DNA of 64,000 nucleotides from QWQI01 sp964608915 (GTDB lineage: Bacteria > Planctomycetota > Planctomycetia > Isosphaerales > Isosphaeraceae). Under the pieces are notes generated by a model that had not been told where the DNA came from, ran no database searches, and worked only from the letters and a program-made list of their open reading frames with translations. Location of the stretch: contig CAZSQA010000001.1 of NCBI GenBank assembly GCA_964608915.1, forward strand, positions 124,001 to 188,000, given 5' to 3'. Positions 34,099 through 42,915 of the stretch are shown one piece after another. The translations under genes and the position numbers were made by a program. Numbering within the stretch: position 1 is the stretch's first letter; every line of letters begins with the position of its first letter.

Positions 34099-34911
34099 TC
34101 AAGGCTTGCGGATTTTCGAATTTTCGCCCGAACGCCAGGCGGCCACTTCACCGAGAGAAAACCAGTGTTCGGGAACGACGCATTCCGCCAGGATCGTTTC
34201 CTGGGTTTCCGGGTGGCGGAATGTGAGTGATCGCGCATGCAGAGCCATTTTCCATGGATGAGGCCATGGCGCTGTCGACCCGTATTGGACGTCGCCCACG
34301 ATCGGCCAGCCACGCTCCGCGCACTGCACTCGCAACTGGTGCATTCGCCCGGTGCGCGGCCACAGACTCAGCCAGGTCAGGCCGGGGTTCAGGCCCTTGC
34401 CTTCGAGCTTCTGCCAGTCGGTGCGAGCCGGTTGCCCGCCGGGTGCACCGGGGGCGCATCGAAGTACGCTGTTGCGTCCTTCCACTCGCTGAAGAGTCAG
34501 CCAGTCTTCCCAGACGCCCGAGTCGACGGTCGGACCGCCCGCGACGATGGCCCAGTATTGCTTGACGACCTTGCCGCCCGCGAATTGCTCCGACAGCCGC
34601 CGGGCCGATCGCGGCGACTTCGCCCAGACCATCACGCCGGAGACCGGCCTGTCCAGCCGGTGAACCGTGCCCACGAACCCATCGCCCGAATCGGCAGGCG
34701 CCCAGCGCTTCGCCAGCCATTGCTGGACGGATGGGTCGCGCGACGAAAGCGATCCGGGCATGCCCGGAACCGAAAGCCATCCGGCCGGTTTGCGGATCAG
34801 GACCAGGTGCGCGTCTTCGAAAAAGATCTCAGGTTCGGTAAGGGCCGCGACGCGTGCGGATTCGGCAGGCTCGTCCCCGGGGGGCGGTGTCGATGCGTCC
34901 GGAACAGTCAC
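34099..34911 (-). CDS. RluA-family pseudouridine synthase
   Basis: 270 aa. The catalytic motif HRLDRPVSGVMVWAKS (Asp in HRLD) is near residue 85, with EIFFEDAHLVLIRKPAGW at the front and RTGRMHQLRVQCAERGWPIVGDVQYG in the substrate-binding half. It would convert uridine to pseudouridine in rRNA or tRNA; no S4 domain is visible and the site cannot be told. It starts at the ATG overlapping the lipoprotein gene by 4 bases (ATGA at 34908-34911). Confidence 0.88.
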   Translation of the reverse strand: MTVPDASTPPPGDEPAESARVAALTEPEIFFEDAHLVLIRKPAGWLSVPGMPGSLSSRDPSVQQWLAKRWAPADSGDGFVGTVHRLDRPVSGVMVWAKSPRSARRLSEQFAGGKVVKQYWAIVAGGPTVDSGVWEDWLTLQRVEGRNSVLRCAPGAPGGQPARTDWQKLEGKGLNPGLTWLSLWPRTGRMHQLRVQCAERGWPIVGDVQYGSTAPWPHPWKMALHARSLTFRHPETQETILAECVVPEHWFSLGEVAAWRSGENSKIRKP

Positions 34912-35483
34912 GGCACGGGCTCGGGCACGAGCGGCGGTAACGCCGATTCGTCGGGCAAGGGTTGCGGAGCGGTTTTGCCCGAGGCTTTCGCCGGTGGTGT
35001 CACAGGGTCGCTGGTCGCAGTCGGTGGCGGAATCAGTGGCGGTGGGGGCAGGTTGACCGGCGGATCGATCGGGGCCGAAGCGGGTGTTCCGAGGTCGTAA
35101 CCCGCCTGGCTGATCGCTTCGTCTCGTTTCGCCGCCGACGTTTTCGAGCCGAGGCCATCGAATATCCGGCCCAGAGTGCCCTTCGATGCCGAGCCTTCCT
35201 GGATCGTCGCAGTCGGCGAATCACGCAAGCCTTCGCGGCTGGCGACCGAAGTTCTGTCGCCGCCGGGTGCCGCGAGACCCGGTGCCAGTTGCGTGGAGGC
35301 ATCGGTCATATACCCGGCCTTGGGTGCCGAACCGAAGCCGACAGGTTTGCCGCCGAGCTTCTGACCGTCCCGGGCGAAGGATGGGGGCGGTGGCACTTCC
35401 GGGCGTGTCGTCCGACATCCGCCACCGGAAATCACTCCGGTCCAAGCCAGCATCAGACATCCCCACACGCACGAACGCTTCAC
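34908..35483 (-). CDS. Putative lipoprotein, Pro-rich
   Basis: 191 aa with a type II signal peptide and lipobox ISGGGC (Cys near residue 23). The rest is rich in Pro, Ala and Ser and probably disordered, with PPPPLIPPPTATSDPVTPP near residue 150. No family recognised. It precedes and overlaps the RluA gene by 4 bases, so the two are one leftward transcript. Confidence 0.65.
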   Translation of the reverse strand: MKRSCVWGCLMLAWTGVISGGGCRTTRPEVPPPPSFARDGQKLGGKPVGFGSAPKAGYMTDASTQLAPGLAAPGGDRTSVASREGLRDSPTATIQEGSASKGTLGRIFDGLGSKTSAAKRDEAISQAGYDLGTPASAPIDPPVNLPPPPLIPPPTATSDPVTPPAKASGKTAPQPLPDESALPPLVPEPVP

Positions 35484-35576
35484 GGCTAGGCTCCTTCCCG
35501 ACCGTCATACGGACCGACTCGATCGCCTATCTTCCGTGATCGGCACGATTTGACAAGTCCAGTCTCAGGGAAACGG

Positions 35577-35603
35577 AGAAAGCCGCCGGAGCGGCGGCTT
35601 TCT
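35577..35603 (-). terminator. Terminator-like hairpin at the end of the sod gene
   Basis: An 11-bp perfect stem AGAAAGCCGCC / GGCGGCTTTCT with loop GGAGC stands just beyond the superoxide dismutase stop. It is placed for a leftward terminator, though the downstream T-run is short. Confidence 0.72.
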
Positions 35604-35668
35604 GTAGTTCGTTCGACCGTAGCGGATACCGCCGGGTTTGTCTACCGGTAGTTCCGTAACCGGGCGAA

Positions 35669-36286
35669 TCAGCCCTTGGCGGCCTGATATCGGCGATTCA
35701 CTTCGTTCCAGTTGATCGTTTCGAACCAGGCGGCCATGTAATCCGGGCGGCGATTCTGATACTTCAGGTAGTAGGCGTGTTCCCAGACGTCGTTACCCAG
35801 GATCGGCGTCGCGCCGTCCATCAGGGGGCTATCCTGGTTCGGGCTGGAGCCGACGGCCAGTTTGCCGTCCTTGCCGACGTAAAGCCATGCCCAGCCGCTG
35901 CCGAAGCGAGTCAGGCCGGCTTTGGTGAAGGCTTCCTTGAATGCGGCGAAACCACCCAGCTCGGCCGTGATCGCGTCCGCGACCGGCCCGGTCGGTTCGC
36001 CACCGCCGCCGGGGCCCATGATCTGCCAGAACAGCGAGTGGTTGAAGTGACCACCGCCGTTGTTGCGAACGGCCATGCGGATCGCTTCGGGAACAGCTTC
36101 CAGATTCGTCAGAAGTTGTTCGAGCGTTTTGTTCTGAAGGTCGGGATGGTCCTTCAGGGCATTGTTCAGATTCGTGATGTAAGCCTGATGATGCTTCGTG
36201 TGGTGAATCTGCATCGTCTGTGCGTCGATGTGCGGCTCAAGCGCCGAATGATCGTACGGCAGGGGCGGTAATGTGAATTCAGCCAT
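35669..36286 (-). CDS. sodA: Superoxide dismutase, Mn-type by motif
   Basis: 205 aa, close to the family length. The metal ligands are visible in HHTKHHQAY, in NNGGGHFNHSLFW and in the C-terminal DVWEHAYYLKYQNRRPDYM, which gives the DxWEH Asp and His. GGGHFNHS plus MGPGGGGEPTG, and SSPNQDSPLM, favour Mn over Fe, but some members are cambialistic. It converts superoxide to hydrogen peroxide and oxygen, with no signal peptide so it is cytoplasmic. It is single, with its own terminator. Confidence 0.95.
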   Translation of the reverse strand: MAEFTLPPLPYDHSALEPHIDAQTMQIHHTKHHQAYITNLNNALKDHPDLQNKTLEQLLTNLEAVPEAIRMAVRNNGGGHFNHSLFWQIMGPGGGGEPTGPVADAITAELGGFAAFKEAFTKAGLTRFGSGWAWLYVGKDGKLAVGSSPNQDSPLMDGATPILGNDVWEHAYYLKYQNRRPDYMAAWFETINWNEVNRRYQAAKG

Positions 36287-36513
36287 CGTGGTCGTCTTTC
36301 CTTGAGTCTTCGTACAGGTCGAAAGGAAGCCGACGACATCCCGGAGTCGTGACAGCCTCCACCTACCACTGATTGTTGTAGCGATTCATGGCGGAATTCA
36401 AGGGGTTTTCGCAATGATCGCCAGCGGAACGGCAGGGCAGCGATAACGGCTTCGCGGTACGACGTGGCGGAACCGGCCGTTCCACGGGCGATTCGTCGCC
36501 AGGCCGCGAGAAA

Positions 36514-37914
36514 TCAACGCTTCGCCAGAAGCGCTTTCGCCAGGGCCGAGAGCGTCGTCTTCGGTTTCGAGGTCACGGGGGCTGTGAGCGGATTTTTGGC
36601 CGCCGGGTTTTTCGTGACCGGCTTGGGCTTGTTCGCCGGAACCCGAATCGGAACAGGCAGTTTGCGGGTCGGCGGCGTTCGTTTCGGTAACGTCGGCGTC
36701 GTCACGGGGGGTGTCGGCGTGACAGGTGTCGGAATCGTGACGGGCGGCACCACGACGACCGGCGGCGTGACGGGTGTCGGCTCAGGCGCCGGCGCTGGCG
36801 GTGCAGGCTGGGGAACCTGTCCGCCCACGAAATCGGCCTGAATGCGGTATCCACCGATGGCGAAGCGAGTCGCTTCGGCGGAGCGGACTTCGAAAACGAA
36901 AGACTGCCCGGCGAGCACAGCCCCCAGGTCGATCGTGACGGTCGACCCCCATTGGCCCGGTGTGGCTGTCGTGCGAATCGACGATCCGTCGGCGCCGACC
37001 AGCGACAAGGCCGGGCTGAGCATGCTGATCGCATTCGCCGAAGCGGTCACTTTCAAGCTGGTGCCGACGAAGCCGGCGGGGACGTCGATCCGGAAAAAGT
37101 CGGCGGCCCCGGTCGCAGCCAGTTCCACGCCTCCCAGTGCCGTCGACCGAGCGCCGAGCGCGGGCGCGGCCAGCGAAATCGGCTTTGCGGCCGAAACGCC
37201 GATTCCGCCGAGCGTATAGGAATCGTCGCGCCGGGCACCGTACAGGACCTGGATTCCGGCGATATCGCCAGGAGCGAGGTTCGGGCGAACGCCCTGATAG
37301 CTTTCGTACATGATGGACTGAACGTCCGTAGGGTGATCCAGCCCCAGGCTATGGCCGATCTCGTGCAGGATCACCGAGCGGAAGTCAATGTCGCTGCCGA
37401 TGTTCCAGTTCACGCCGACATTGACCGAAATATCGCCTGCACGGGACCATCCGTCAGGCGGAGGGCCGAATGAGGAGGCCAGAATCTGTGAGTTTGCGAA
37501 ATCGTACCCGCCGATGCGAATGTCTCCGAATGGGGCCTGCCCGGCCGGAGAGACGTAATAATCGCCGGCGAATGCGCCATCGGCCACCTCGGCGATGTCG
37601 AGATCCGAAACGCTCGACCACTGGTAAACCGCTTCGGCGACTGCTGTTCGCCATTGAGACCCGAGGCGTGCGTCGAATGTCGAATCGAGCACATTCGACG
37701 ACTTGAACCAGTAAACGCCGTCGTTGGGCAGCGAATAAGTCAGCCTGGTCTTGGTCGGCCAGCGATTCGGCAGAAATGCGTAATTCGACAGAACTTCCCT
37801 GCGTTCGAGCAGTTCGCAGCCGGGCAGGGCACTGTGCCGTCGTTTGTCGAGAACGCGCCGAATGCGAACCGAAAAGAAGGACGGCCGCCAGGTCGGAGGA
37901 ATCCATCGGTCCAT
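36514..37914 (-). CDS. Matrixin-family zinc metalloprotease with PPC-like domain
   Basis: 466 aa from ATG 37914, with GGAG upstream; the open frame to 38742 has no homology. The N-terminus carries the planctomycete motif CELLERREVLSNYAF, a Leu-Glu-Arg element before exported proteins. The peptidase domain (about 45-230) has the metzincin zinc motif HEIGHSLGLDH and a downstream MYESY Met-turn. A pre-peptidase C-terminal-like beta domain (about 245-360) is followed by a Pro/Thr/Val-rich tail of about 90 residues ending ALAKALLAKR. Secreted; the substrate is unknown. Confidence 0.85.
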   Translation of the reverse strand: MDRWIPPTWRPSFFSVRIRRVLDKRRHSALPGCELLERREVLSNYAFLPNRWPTKTRLTYSLPNDGVYWFKSSNVLDSTFDARLGSQWRTAVAEAVYQWSSVSDLDIAEVADGAFAGDYYVSPAGQAPFGDIRIGGYDFANSQILASSFGPPPDGWSRAGDISVNVGVNWNIGSDIDFRSVILHEIGHSLGLDHPTDVQSIMYESYQGVRPNLAPGDIAGIQVLYGARRDDSYTLGGIGVSAAKPISLAAPALGARSTALGGVELAATGAADFFRIDVPAGFVGTSLKVTASANAISMLSPALSLVGADGSSIRTTATPGQWGSTVTIDLGAVLAGQSFVFEVRSAEATRFAIGGYRIQADFVGGQVPQPAPPAPAPEPTPVTPPVVVVPPVTIPTPVTPTPPVTTPTLPKRTPPTRKLPVPIRVPANKPKPVTKNPAAKNPLTAPVTSKPKTTLSALAKALLAKR

Positions 37915-37988
37915 TGCGAACTCCGCTGTACGACGAGGATGCAGATCAGGAAGAACAGGCGGTATGGAACGATCACGGGCTCCGCCCG

Positions 37989-38019
37989 CGGCGTGAAACC
38001 CGAACCGGGTGCCACGCCG
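37989..38019. repeat. Two-tier hairpin
   Basis: An outer stem CGGCGTG / CACGCCG encloses an inner stem ACCCG / CGGGT. It is a GC-rich palindrome with no T-run, so a dispersed repeat is likelier than a terminator. Confidence 0.45.
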
Positions 38020-38426
38020 ATCTCTTCCTTCCCTGAATCCAAGGTCGCCACAAGCGTCCGCAAAGGTGGTAATCCGGACCGAGAGACTCAGCCCGATTCG
38101 CCACTGACCGGAACCTGCACGAGACCGCGAAAACAGCATAGGTGACATGACCGCTTTTTTAGGATTCGTTTTCTCCTTATTTCCTAAAGTCAACGTCCGG
38201 TTTTGCCGGAAATCGGGATTGCGAGTCTTGCCGGATTCGCGTGTTGCAGGAGTCGTAAGGGAAATGCGGGTTATCGGAGGAATAGGGATTATCCGGAGGA
38301 CTTCACGGGAGTGCTCAGCTGGCAGAAAGTTATGTGGAAAAAGATTCGGATTTCGCGCGGGGATCGTAGCCAAGCGGTTCCGGAGGGCAGCGGGATACCG
38401 GAATTCGTCGAAGGTCGCCGGGTTTG

Positions 38427-38455
38427 TTGACGCAAGTTCGAAATCTGCCGATAAT
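38427..38455 (+). promoter_or_regulatory. Sigma70-type promoter of the HlyD-like gene
   Basis: TTGACG (38427-38432), a 17-base spacer and GATAAT (38450-38455) lie about 170 bases before the ATG of the HlyD-like gene on the same strand. Confidence 0.62.
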
Positions 38456-38628
38456 GAGGTTGGATCGATCTGCTGAAATTTCGCAAGAAATTTGGCACGA
38501 ATCTCCCCGGACTGACGCTTACGACATAGAGTGCGACGCTGCACACGACCCGGTTCCGAACGAAAACTTCCCGCTCGCGGGAGGTTGCGGCTGGTTATGG
38601 GAGCGGCCCACGAAGGAGTTCCGTACCG

Positions 38629-40611
38629 ATGCGAGCCCTGAAGTGGATATTGTTTCTGGGGATATTCTCGGCGGTCGGTTACGGAGTATTCGCGAGCATC
38701 GACCGGGGCGACAAACCTGATCCATCGATCGCACTTGCGCAAGCCGATCGCGGCCCGATCGCCGTGACGGTCGTGGAGAGCGGCGCCCTCGAAAGCTCGG
38801 ACAACGCGACCGTCAAATGCAAGGTCGAAGCAATCCTGGGGGCCATCTCCAGCGGATCCTCGATGGCCGGCGGCTCGATGGCGGGTGCACGGTCGGGCGG
38901 CGTCACGGGCGCTGGCATGGGCGGTAGTGGCGGTGCCGGTGGCATGGGTGGTGGATCCGGCGGACGCGGTGGTGCCGGCGGAGCCAGTGGTGGAGCTGGT
39001 GCCGGAGGTGCCGGTGGCGCAGCCAGTGCCGGCGGCGGTGGCGGTATGAGTGGAGGCAGGGGCGGTGGTGGTGGTGGTGGTGGCGGTGGCGGCGCATCGA
39101 TGCCGACATTGACCCGGCCGCGAATTCGCAGCTTTAGCTATAACATTCCCCCCTATATGTCATCGCTGCGCGCTGTCGGCAGCGGCGGCGGTTCGCGAGG
39201 CGGCGGATCTCGTGGGGGCATGGGCGGAGGCGGAATGGGCGGCGGCATGGGTGGCCGAGGTGGTGGTGGCGGCGGTGGAGGTGGCGGCGGCAGTCGTGGC
39301 GGTGGTGGAGGCGGTGGTGGTGGCGGAATGATGGGTGGCATGACGACATCCGGGTCCACCACGATCATTTCGATCCTGCCCGAGGGGACGTGGGTCAAGC
39401 CGGGCGAGCTTGTCGCCGAGCTGGACTCCGCCAATTTCCGTCTCGAACTCGATCAACAGAAAATCCGGGTGGCCGGGGTCAAGGGCGACCTGGAGCAAGT
39501 CAGCAACACGCTCAAAGTCGCTGAGATCAGTCTCGAAGAATATCGCGACGGTGTGTTCCCTCAGGACAAAATGCTCCTGGGCCAGTACATCGCCCAGTGC
39601 GAGCTTCGATCTGACCAGGCACGGAAAAACCTGGCGTGGTCGAAAGATCAGGTCGCGAAGGGTTTGAGAGCTGGCACGGCTCTGAGGGCTGACGAAAACG
39701 AGTTCGAAAAGTACAAAATCATGCTGGAAGAAGCCCAGGGCATGAAGGAGCGGCTCGAAAAATTCACTGCGCCGCGGATTCTCAAGGAATTGCAGGCACG
39801 CATCGAAGCCGTTCGGACCGATTTTTTCGCGATCAAGAACGCCTATCAGCTTGAAGTGGACCGGCAGCGGAAGATCGAGGAAATGATCGCCAACTGCAAG
39901 TTGACGGCGCCTCGTGAAGGGATCGTCGTGTACGCCAACGAATCGAACATGTGGGGTCGAACGGAGGCCCAGATTCAGGAAGGCGCTACGGTCCGGGAAG
40001 GGCAGGCGGTCTTCAAGGTGCCCAATCCCAACAAGATGCTGGTCAAGGCCCAGATCAACGAATCGAAGATTTCCTACATCCACAAAGGGCAGCGGGCGAT
40101 GATCGTCGTCGACGCTTTCCCGGAAACGCCCCTGGCCGGAACGGTCGAGGAAATCACGGCGATTCCGGCGCCGCCGAAAGGCTTTTCGACGGACATTCGG
40201 GCCTATGTGGCGACCGTCAGCATCGACAGCGGCGGTTTCGACTCCCTGCGACCCGGCATGACGGCCGAAGTTTCGTTCGATGTGACGACCAAGAACGATT
40301 CCGTCCGGATTCCTCTCGAATCGATCATGTTCGTCAAGGAAAAGCCTTTCGTCGCCGTTCCGAACGGCAAATCGTTCGAATGGCGCGCGATCGAGATCGG
40401 CCTGATGAGCGAGAACCATGCCGAACTGAAATCTGGTCTCGCCGATGCCGAACCGATCGTGGCCAACCCGTCCAGACTTTCGATTCCGCTGCCGGTCGTG
40501 CGGGAAGAGGATCGCCCCCCTGCCGAAGAAAAGGCCGTGGCCTCACCTGTGCCGAACATACCTCCTGAACCGGCGCCAGTTCAGGGTGCAGGCGACGTCG
40601 GCCGCGAGTGA
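38629..40611 (+). CDS. HlyD-family periplasmic adaptor with glycine-rich insertion
   Basis: 660 aa. One N-terminal transmembrane segment (7-25). The lipoyl-like half begins with VTVVESGALESSDNATVKCKVE (residues 46-67) and resumes with IISILPEGTWVKPGELVAEL (about 245-264). In between, about residues 70-240 is a Gly-rich tract with long Gly runs. A long coiled-coil hairpin (about 275-420) and the usual HlyD beta-barrel follow (KLTAPREGIVVYAN, INESKISYIHKGQRAMI). It would couple an inner-membrane pump to an outer-membrane channel, but no pump gene adjoins. Confidence 0.85.
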   Translation: MRALKWILFLGIFSAVGYGVFASIDRGDKPDPSIALAQADRGPIAVTVVESGALESSDNATVKCKVEAILGAISSGSSMAGGSMAGARSGGVTGAGMGGSGGAGGMGGGSGGRGGAGGASGGAGAGGAGGAASAGGGGGMSGGRGGGGGGGGGGGASMPTLTRPRIRSFSYNIPPYMSSLRAVGSGGGSRGGGSRGGMGGGGMGGGMGGRGGGGGGGGGGGSRGGGGGGGGGGMMGGMTTSGSTTIISILPEGTWVKPGELVAELDSANFRLELDQQKIRVAGVKGDLEQVSNTLKVAEISLEEYRDGVFPQDKMLLGQYIAQCELRSDQARKNLAWSKDQVAKGLRAGTALRADENEFEKYKIMLEEAQGMKERLEKFTAPRILKELQARIEAVRTDFFAIKNAYQLEVDRQRKIEEMIANCKLTAPREGIVVYANESNMWGRTEAQIQEGATVREGQAVFKVPNPNKMLVKAQINESKISYIHKGQRAMIVVDAFPETPLAGTVEEITAIPAPPKGFSTDIRAYVATVSIDSGGFDSLRPGMTAEVSFDVTTKNDSVRIPLESIMFVKEKPFVAVPNGKSFEWRAIEIGLMSENHAELKSGLADAEPIVANPSRLSIPLPVVREEDRPPAEEKAVASPVPNIPPEPAPVQGAGDVGRE

Positions 40612-40695
40612 TCGGGTCGACGCCGTCGTTCAGCGGCAGTCCGGTATCGTCGTCGTGGTCCGCAATCCTGCTGGCGGTTCTTACGATTTCCGAGG

Positions 40696-41883
40696 TCACT
40701 CGATCGTAATCGGAACCGGGCCGGCGGGATCGCTCACGCGCATCTTCTTTTTGCCTTCGAGCACGTCCATCAGAAGTTTCCCGCACAATTCGGCACGCCA
40801 CGATTGCAGCATGAAGGGCGGCTCGTCTGCCGGGCGGCCATCCAGCGACCATCTTACGAGATCCTTCAGGTCGCCCATCGTGGCCACGAGCGACTGCGAA
40901 ACCTGGGCCTTGTTGCAGGCATAGGCCAGAGCGGCGCTCAGAATGCCCAGAAGCATGCTCGAACCGGGCAGGTCATCGACCCGATCAGGAAGGCGAGGCA
41001 ACTGGTCGTCCGGAATCTGCCGCGCTTCATCGACGATCCGCATGATCTCGCCAGAGGCCTTGATCAGGCCAGGCCGGTTGAAATCTCGCAGATTCTCGAG
41101 ATCGGTACGTGATTTCGGCTGACGCTTGGCGATCCCGATCAGCAGGTCGTCGCGAATCAGTTGCCGCACGGGCCGGTTGTTCGTCTGGGCGGTTTCGAGC
41201 CGCCAGCGATACAGCCGGCGTGCGATTTCGAGGCCGCGGCGGTTCAGGGTGTGAATGCCCGAGAGGCGTGTCCATCGCTCCGGCGAGTCGCGCATGGCGA
41301 TCTCGGACATCAGCATCGACGTTTCCTCGTTCAGCCATTCCAGCCGGCCGAGTTCGCGAAGCTTGTTCTCCAGAACGTCCGCGATCGGCAGCAAATAGCG
41401 CACATCGTCCAGGGCGTATTCGATCTGGCTTGGCGAAAGCGGCCTTTTCCGCCAGTCGGTCCGCGTTTCGCTCGATAGTACGGACCGGCCGAGAAATCGC
41501 TGAACCAGCACTCCCAGAGAAGCCGGATATGCCGAACCGACCAGTCCGGCGGCGAGCTGAATGTCGAAAACCCGTTCAGGCAGACGCTCCGTCTGGAGGT
41601 TGCAGATCCGGAGATCTTCCGAGCCGGCATGCACGACGACCCTCATGGCAGGGTCGACGACGGCGTCCCAGAACACGCTGAGCTTCGGGATGACTCGCGG
41701 ATCGACCACGCCCAGCCGCTCGGCCGTCGCGATCTGGATCAGGCACAGCTCCGGTTCGTAAGTCTCTTCCGGAATGAACTCGGTATCGAAAGCGAAGGTG
41801 CCGCAGCCGCGCATGTGGTCGACGAGTTCGTCCAGCTCGCGCTGGGTATTGATCAAATGGTGTTCAGGATGAGGCGCCGGCAT
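40696..41883 (-). CDS. rnd: Ribonuclease D
   Basis: 395 aa 3'-5' exoribonuclease of tRNA maturation and RNA decay. The DEDD exonuclease residues are visible in FAFDTEFIPEETYEPELCLIQ (Asp and Glu), HAGSEDLRICNL (Asp) and YALDDVRYLLPI (Tyr and Asp), the DEDDy form. An HRDC domain follows (about 205-295), with a C-terminal extension. The start is the ATG at 41883. Upstream on the same strand is the alpha/beta hydrolase, with a 37-base gap, so the two probably form one transcript. Confidence 0.92.
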   Translation of the reverse strand: MPAPHPEHHLINTQRELDELVDHMRGCGTFAFDTEFIPEETYEPELCLIQIATAERLGVVDPRVIPKLSVFWDAVVDPAMRVVVHAGSEDLRICNLQTERLPERVFDIQLAAGLVGSAYPASLGVLVQRFLGRSVLSSETRTDWRKRPLSPSQIEYALDDVRYLLPIADVLENKLRELGRLEWLNEETSMLMSEIAMRDSPERWTRLSGIHTLNRRGLEIARRLYRWRLETAQTNNRPVRQLIRDDLLIGIAKRQPKSRTDLENLRDFNRPGLIKASGEIMRIVDEARQIPDDQLPRLPDRVDDLPGSSMLLGILSAALAYACNKAQVSQSLVATMGDLKDLVRWSLDGRPADEPPFMLQSWRAELCGKLLMDVLEGKKKMRVSDPAGPVPITIE

Positions 41884-41920
41884 ACGAATGGTTCTTTCGA
41901 TCAGAGATGCGAAAAGCGTC

Positions 41921-42721
41921 TCAATTGAGGTGGCTCAGAAACCGAAGAATGGCCCGGTTGACGTCGTCCGGTTTCTCCACGCTGGCCAGATGGCCCGCCT
42001 GGGTAATGACTTCGAAACTGGCCCTTGGCAGGGCCGCGGCGATCTCCCGCATTTCGGCCGGCGTGCTGACGAGGTCTTCCTCACCCACCAGGACGAGCCC
42101 TGGTACGTCGATTTCGGCCAGCATCGGCCGGCGATCGGGCCGAGCCGCCAGGGCCTTCAGAGCATCGCAGGCGGCGTGCACGTCGGTCGCGTCGAGAATC
42201 TTCGAAACTTGCCGCCACACTTGCGGATTGTGCCCGATCGTCGATTTGCCCAGCAGTCGTGGCAGCATCGTGGCGGCCAGTGGCCCGACGCTTCCCGCGT
42301 GCAGAATCAGGTCGCAGGCCCGGTGGCGGTTGGCCGCTTCTTCAGGCGTATCAGGCACGGCGCGTGTGTCCATCAGCAGGATCGAACGGATGCGCTTTCG
42401 GTAACGTGCCCACGCCGCGAACGTGACGTAACCGCCCATGGAAAGGCCGCCGAGCACGACCGGTTCGTCGATACCGAGCGAATCGAGAAGGCCGAAAACC
42501 TGATCCGCCATCGCTTCGACCGTGGGCTGTCCATTGACCCGTTTCGACCGCCCATGCCCGGCATAGCTCGGCGCGATCACCCGATAGCCCTGACCAGCGA
42601 TCGCCTGCGACTGCCCGTCGAACATCGTGTGATCCAGCAATAGCGCGTGGAGCATCACGACGACTGGCCCCTGGCCGATGTCGCTGACGTGTTCGAAGGC
42701 ATTCGAGGGGGTCGATATCAT
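41921..42721 (-). CDS. Alpha/beta-fold hydrolase
   Basis: 266 aa from ATG 42721; a GTG at 42778 is possible. The nucleophile elbow is GGLSMGGYV (Ser near residue 96). The oxyanion region VVVMLHALLLDHTMFDGQ is in the expected place, the acid is probably in LVLVGEEDLVSTPAEM, and the catalytic His in ITQAGHLASVEKPDDV. The triad is complete but the substrate is unknown; relatives include 3-oxoadipate enol-lactonases and esterases. It leads a two-gene leftward unit with rnd. Confidence 0.85.
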   Translation of the reverse strand: MISTPSNAFEHVSDIGQGPVVVMLHALLLDHTMFDGQSQAIAGQGYRVIAPSYAGHGRSKRVNGQPTVEAMADQVFGLLDSLGIDEPVVLGGLSMGGYVTFAAWARYRKRIRSILLMDTRAVPDTPEEAANRHRACDLILHAGSVGPLAATMLPRLLGKSTIGHNPQVWRQVSKILDATDVHAACDALKALAARPDRRPMLAEIDVPGLVLVGEEDLVSTPAEMREIAAALPRASFEVITQAGHLASVEKPDDVNRAILRFLSHLN

Positions 42722-42915
42722 TCGCGTCGATGGTCGGTCGTTCAAGGTCGATGCGCAGCCTGCGCGTGGAATCGGCACTGTCCCAGATCCACGGCAATGG
42801 ATTATATCACACGTTTTCTTGCGAAAATGCTACGAGCCGGGTATTACCGGCTTGGTTGCACTCTCGAAAATTCGTCGATTCCGATCGATCCGTAAACTCT
42901 ACGGAAAGCCTCGAT

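Larger units (their letters stand above)
37915..38628. other. 714-base divergent intergenic region
   Basis: It separates the matrixin gene from the HlyD-like gene. Apart from a hairpin at 37989-38019 and a good promoter at 38427-38455, it contains no recognisable gene. It is more AT-rich than its surroundings. Confidence 0.5.

Noticed and set aside
38903..39434. Long open frames on the minus strand, His- or Pro-rich
   Set aside because: They are the complement of the Gly-rich codons of the HlyD-like gene and have no motif, start context or homology.
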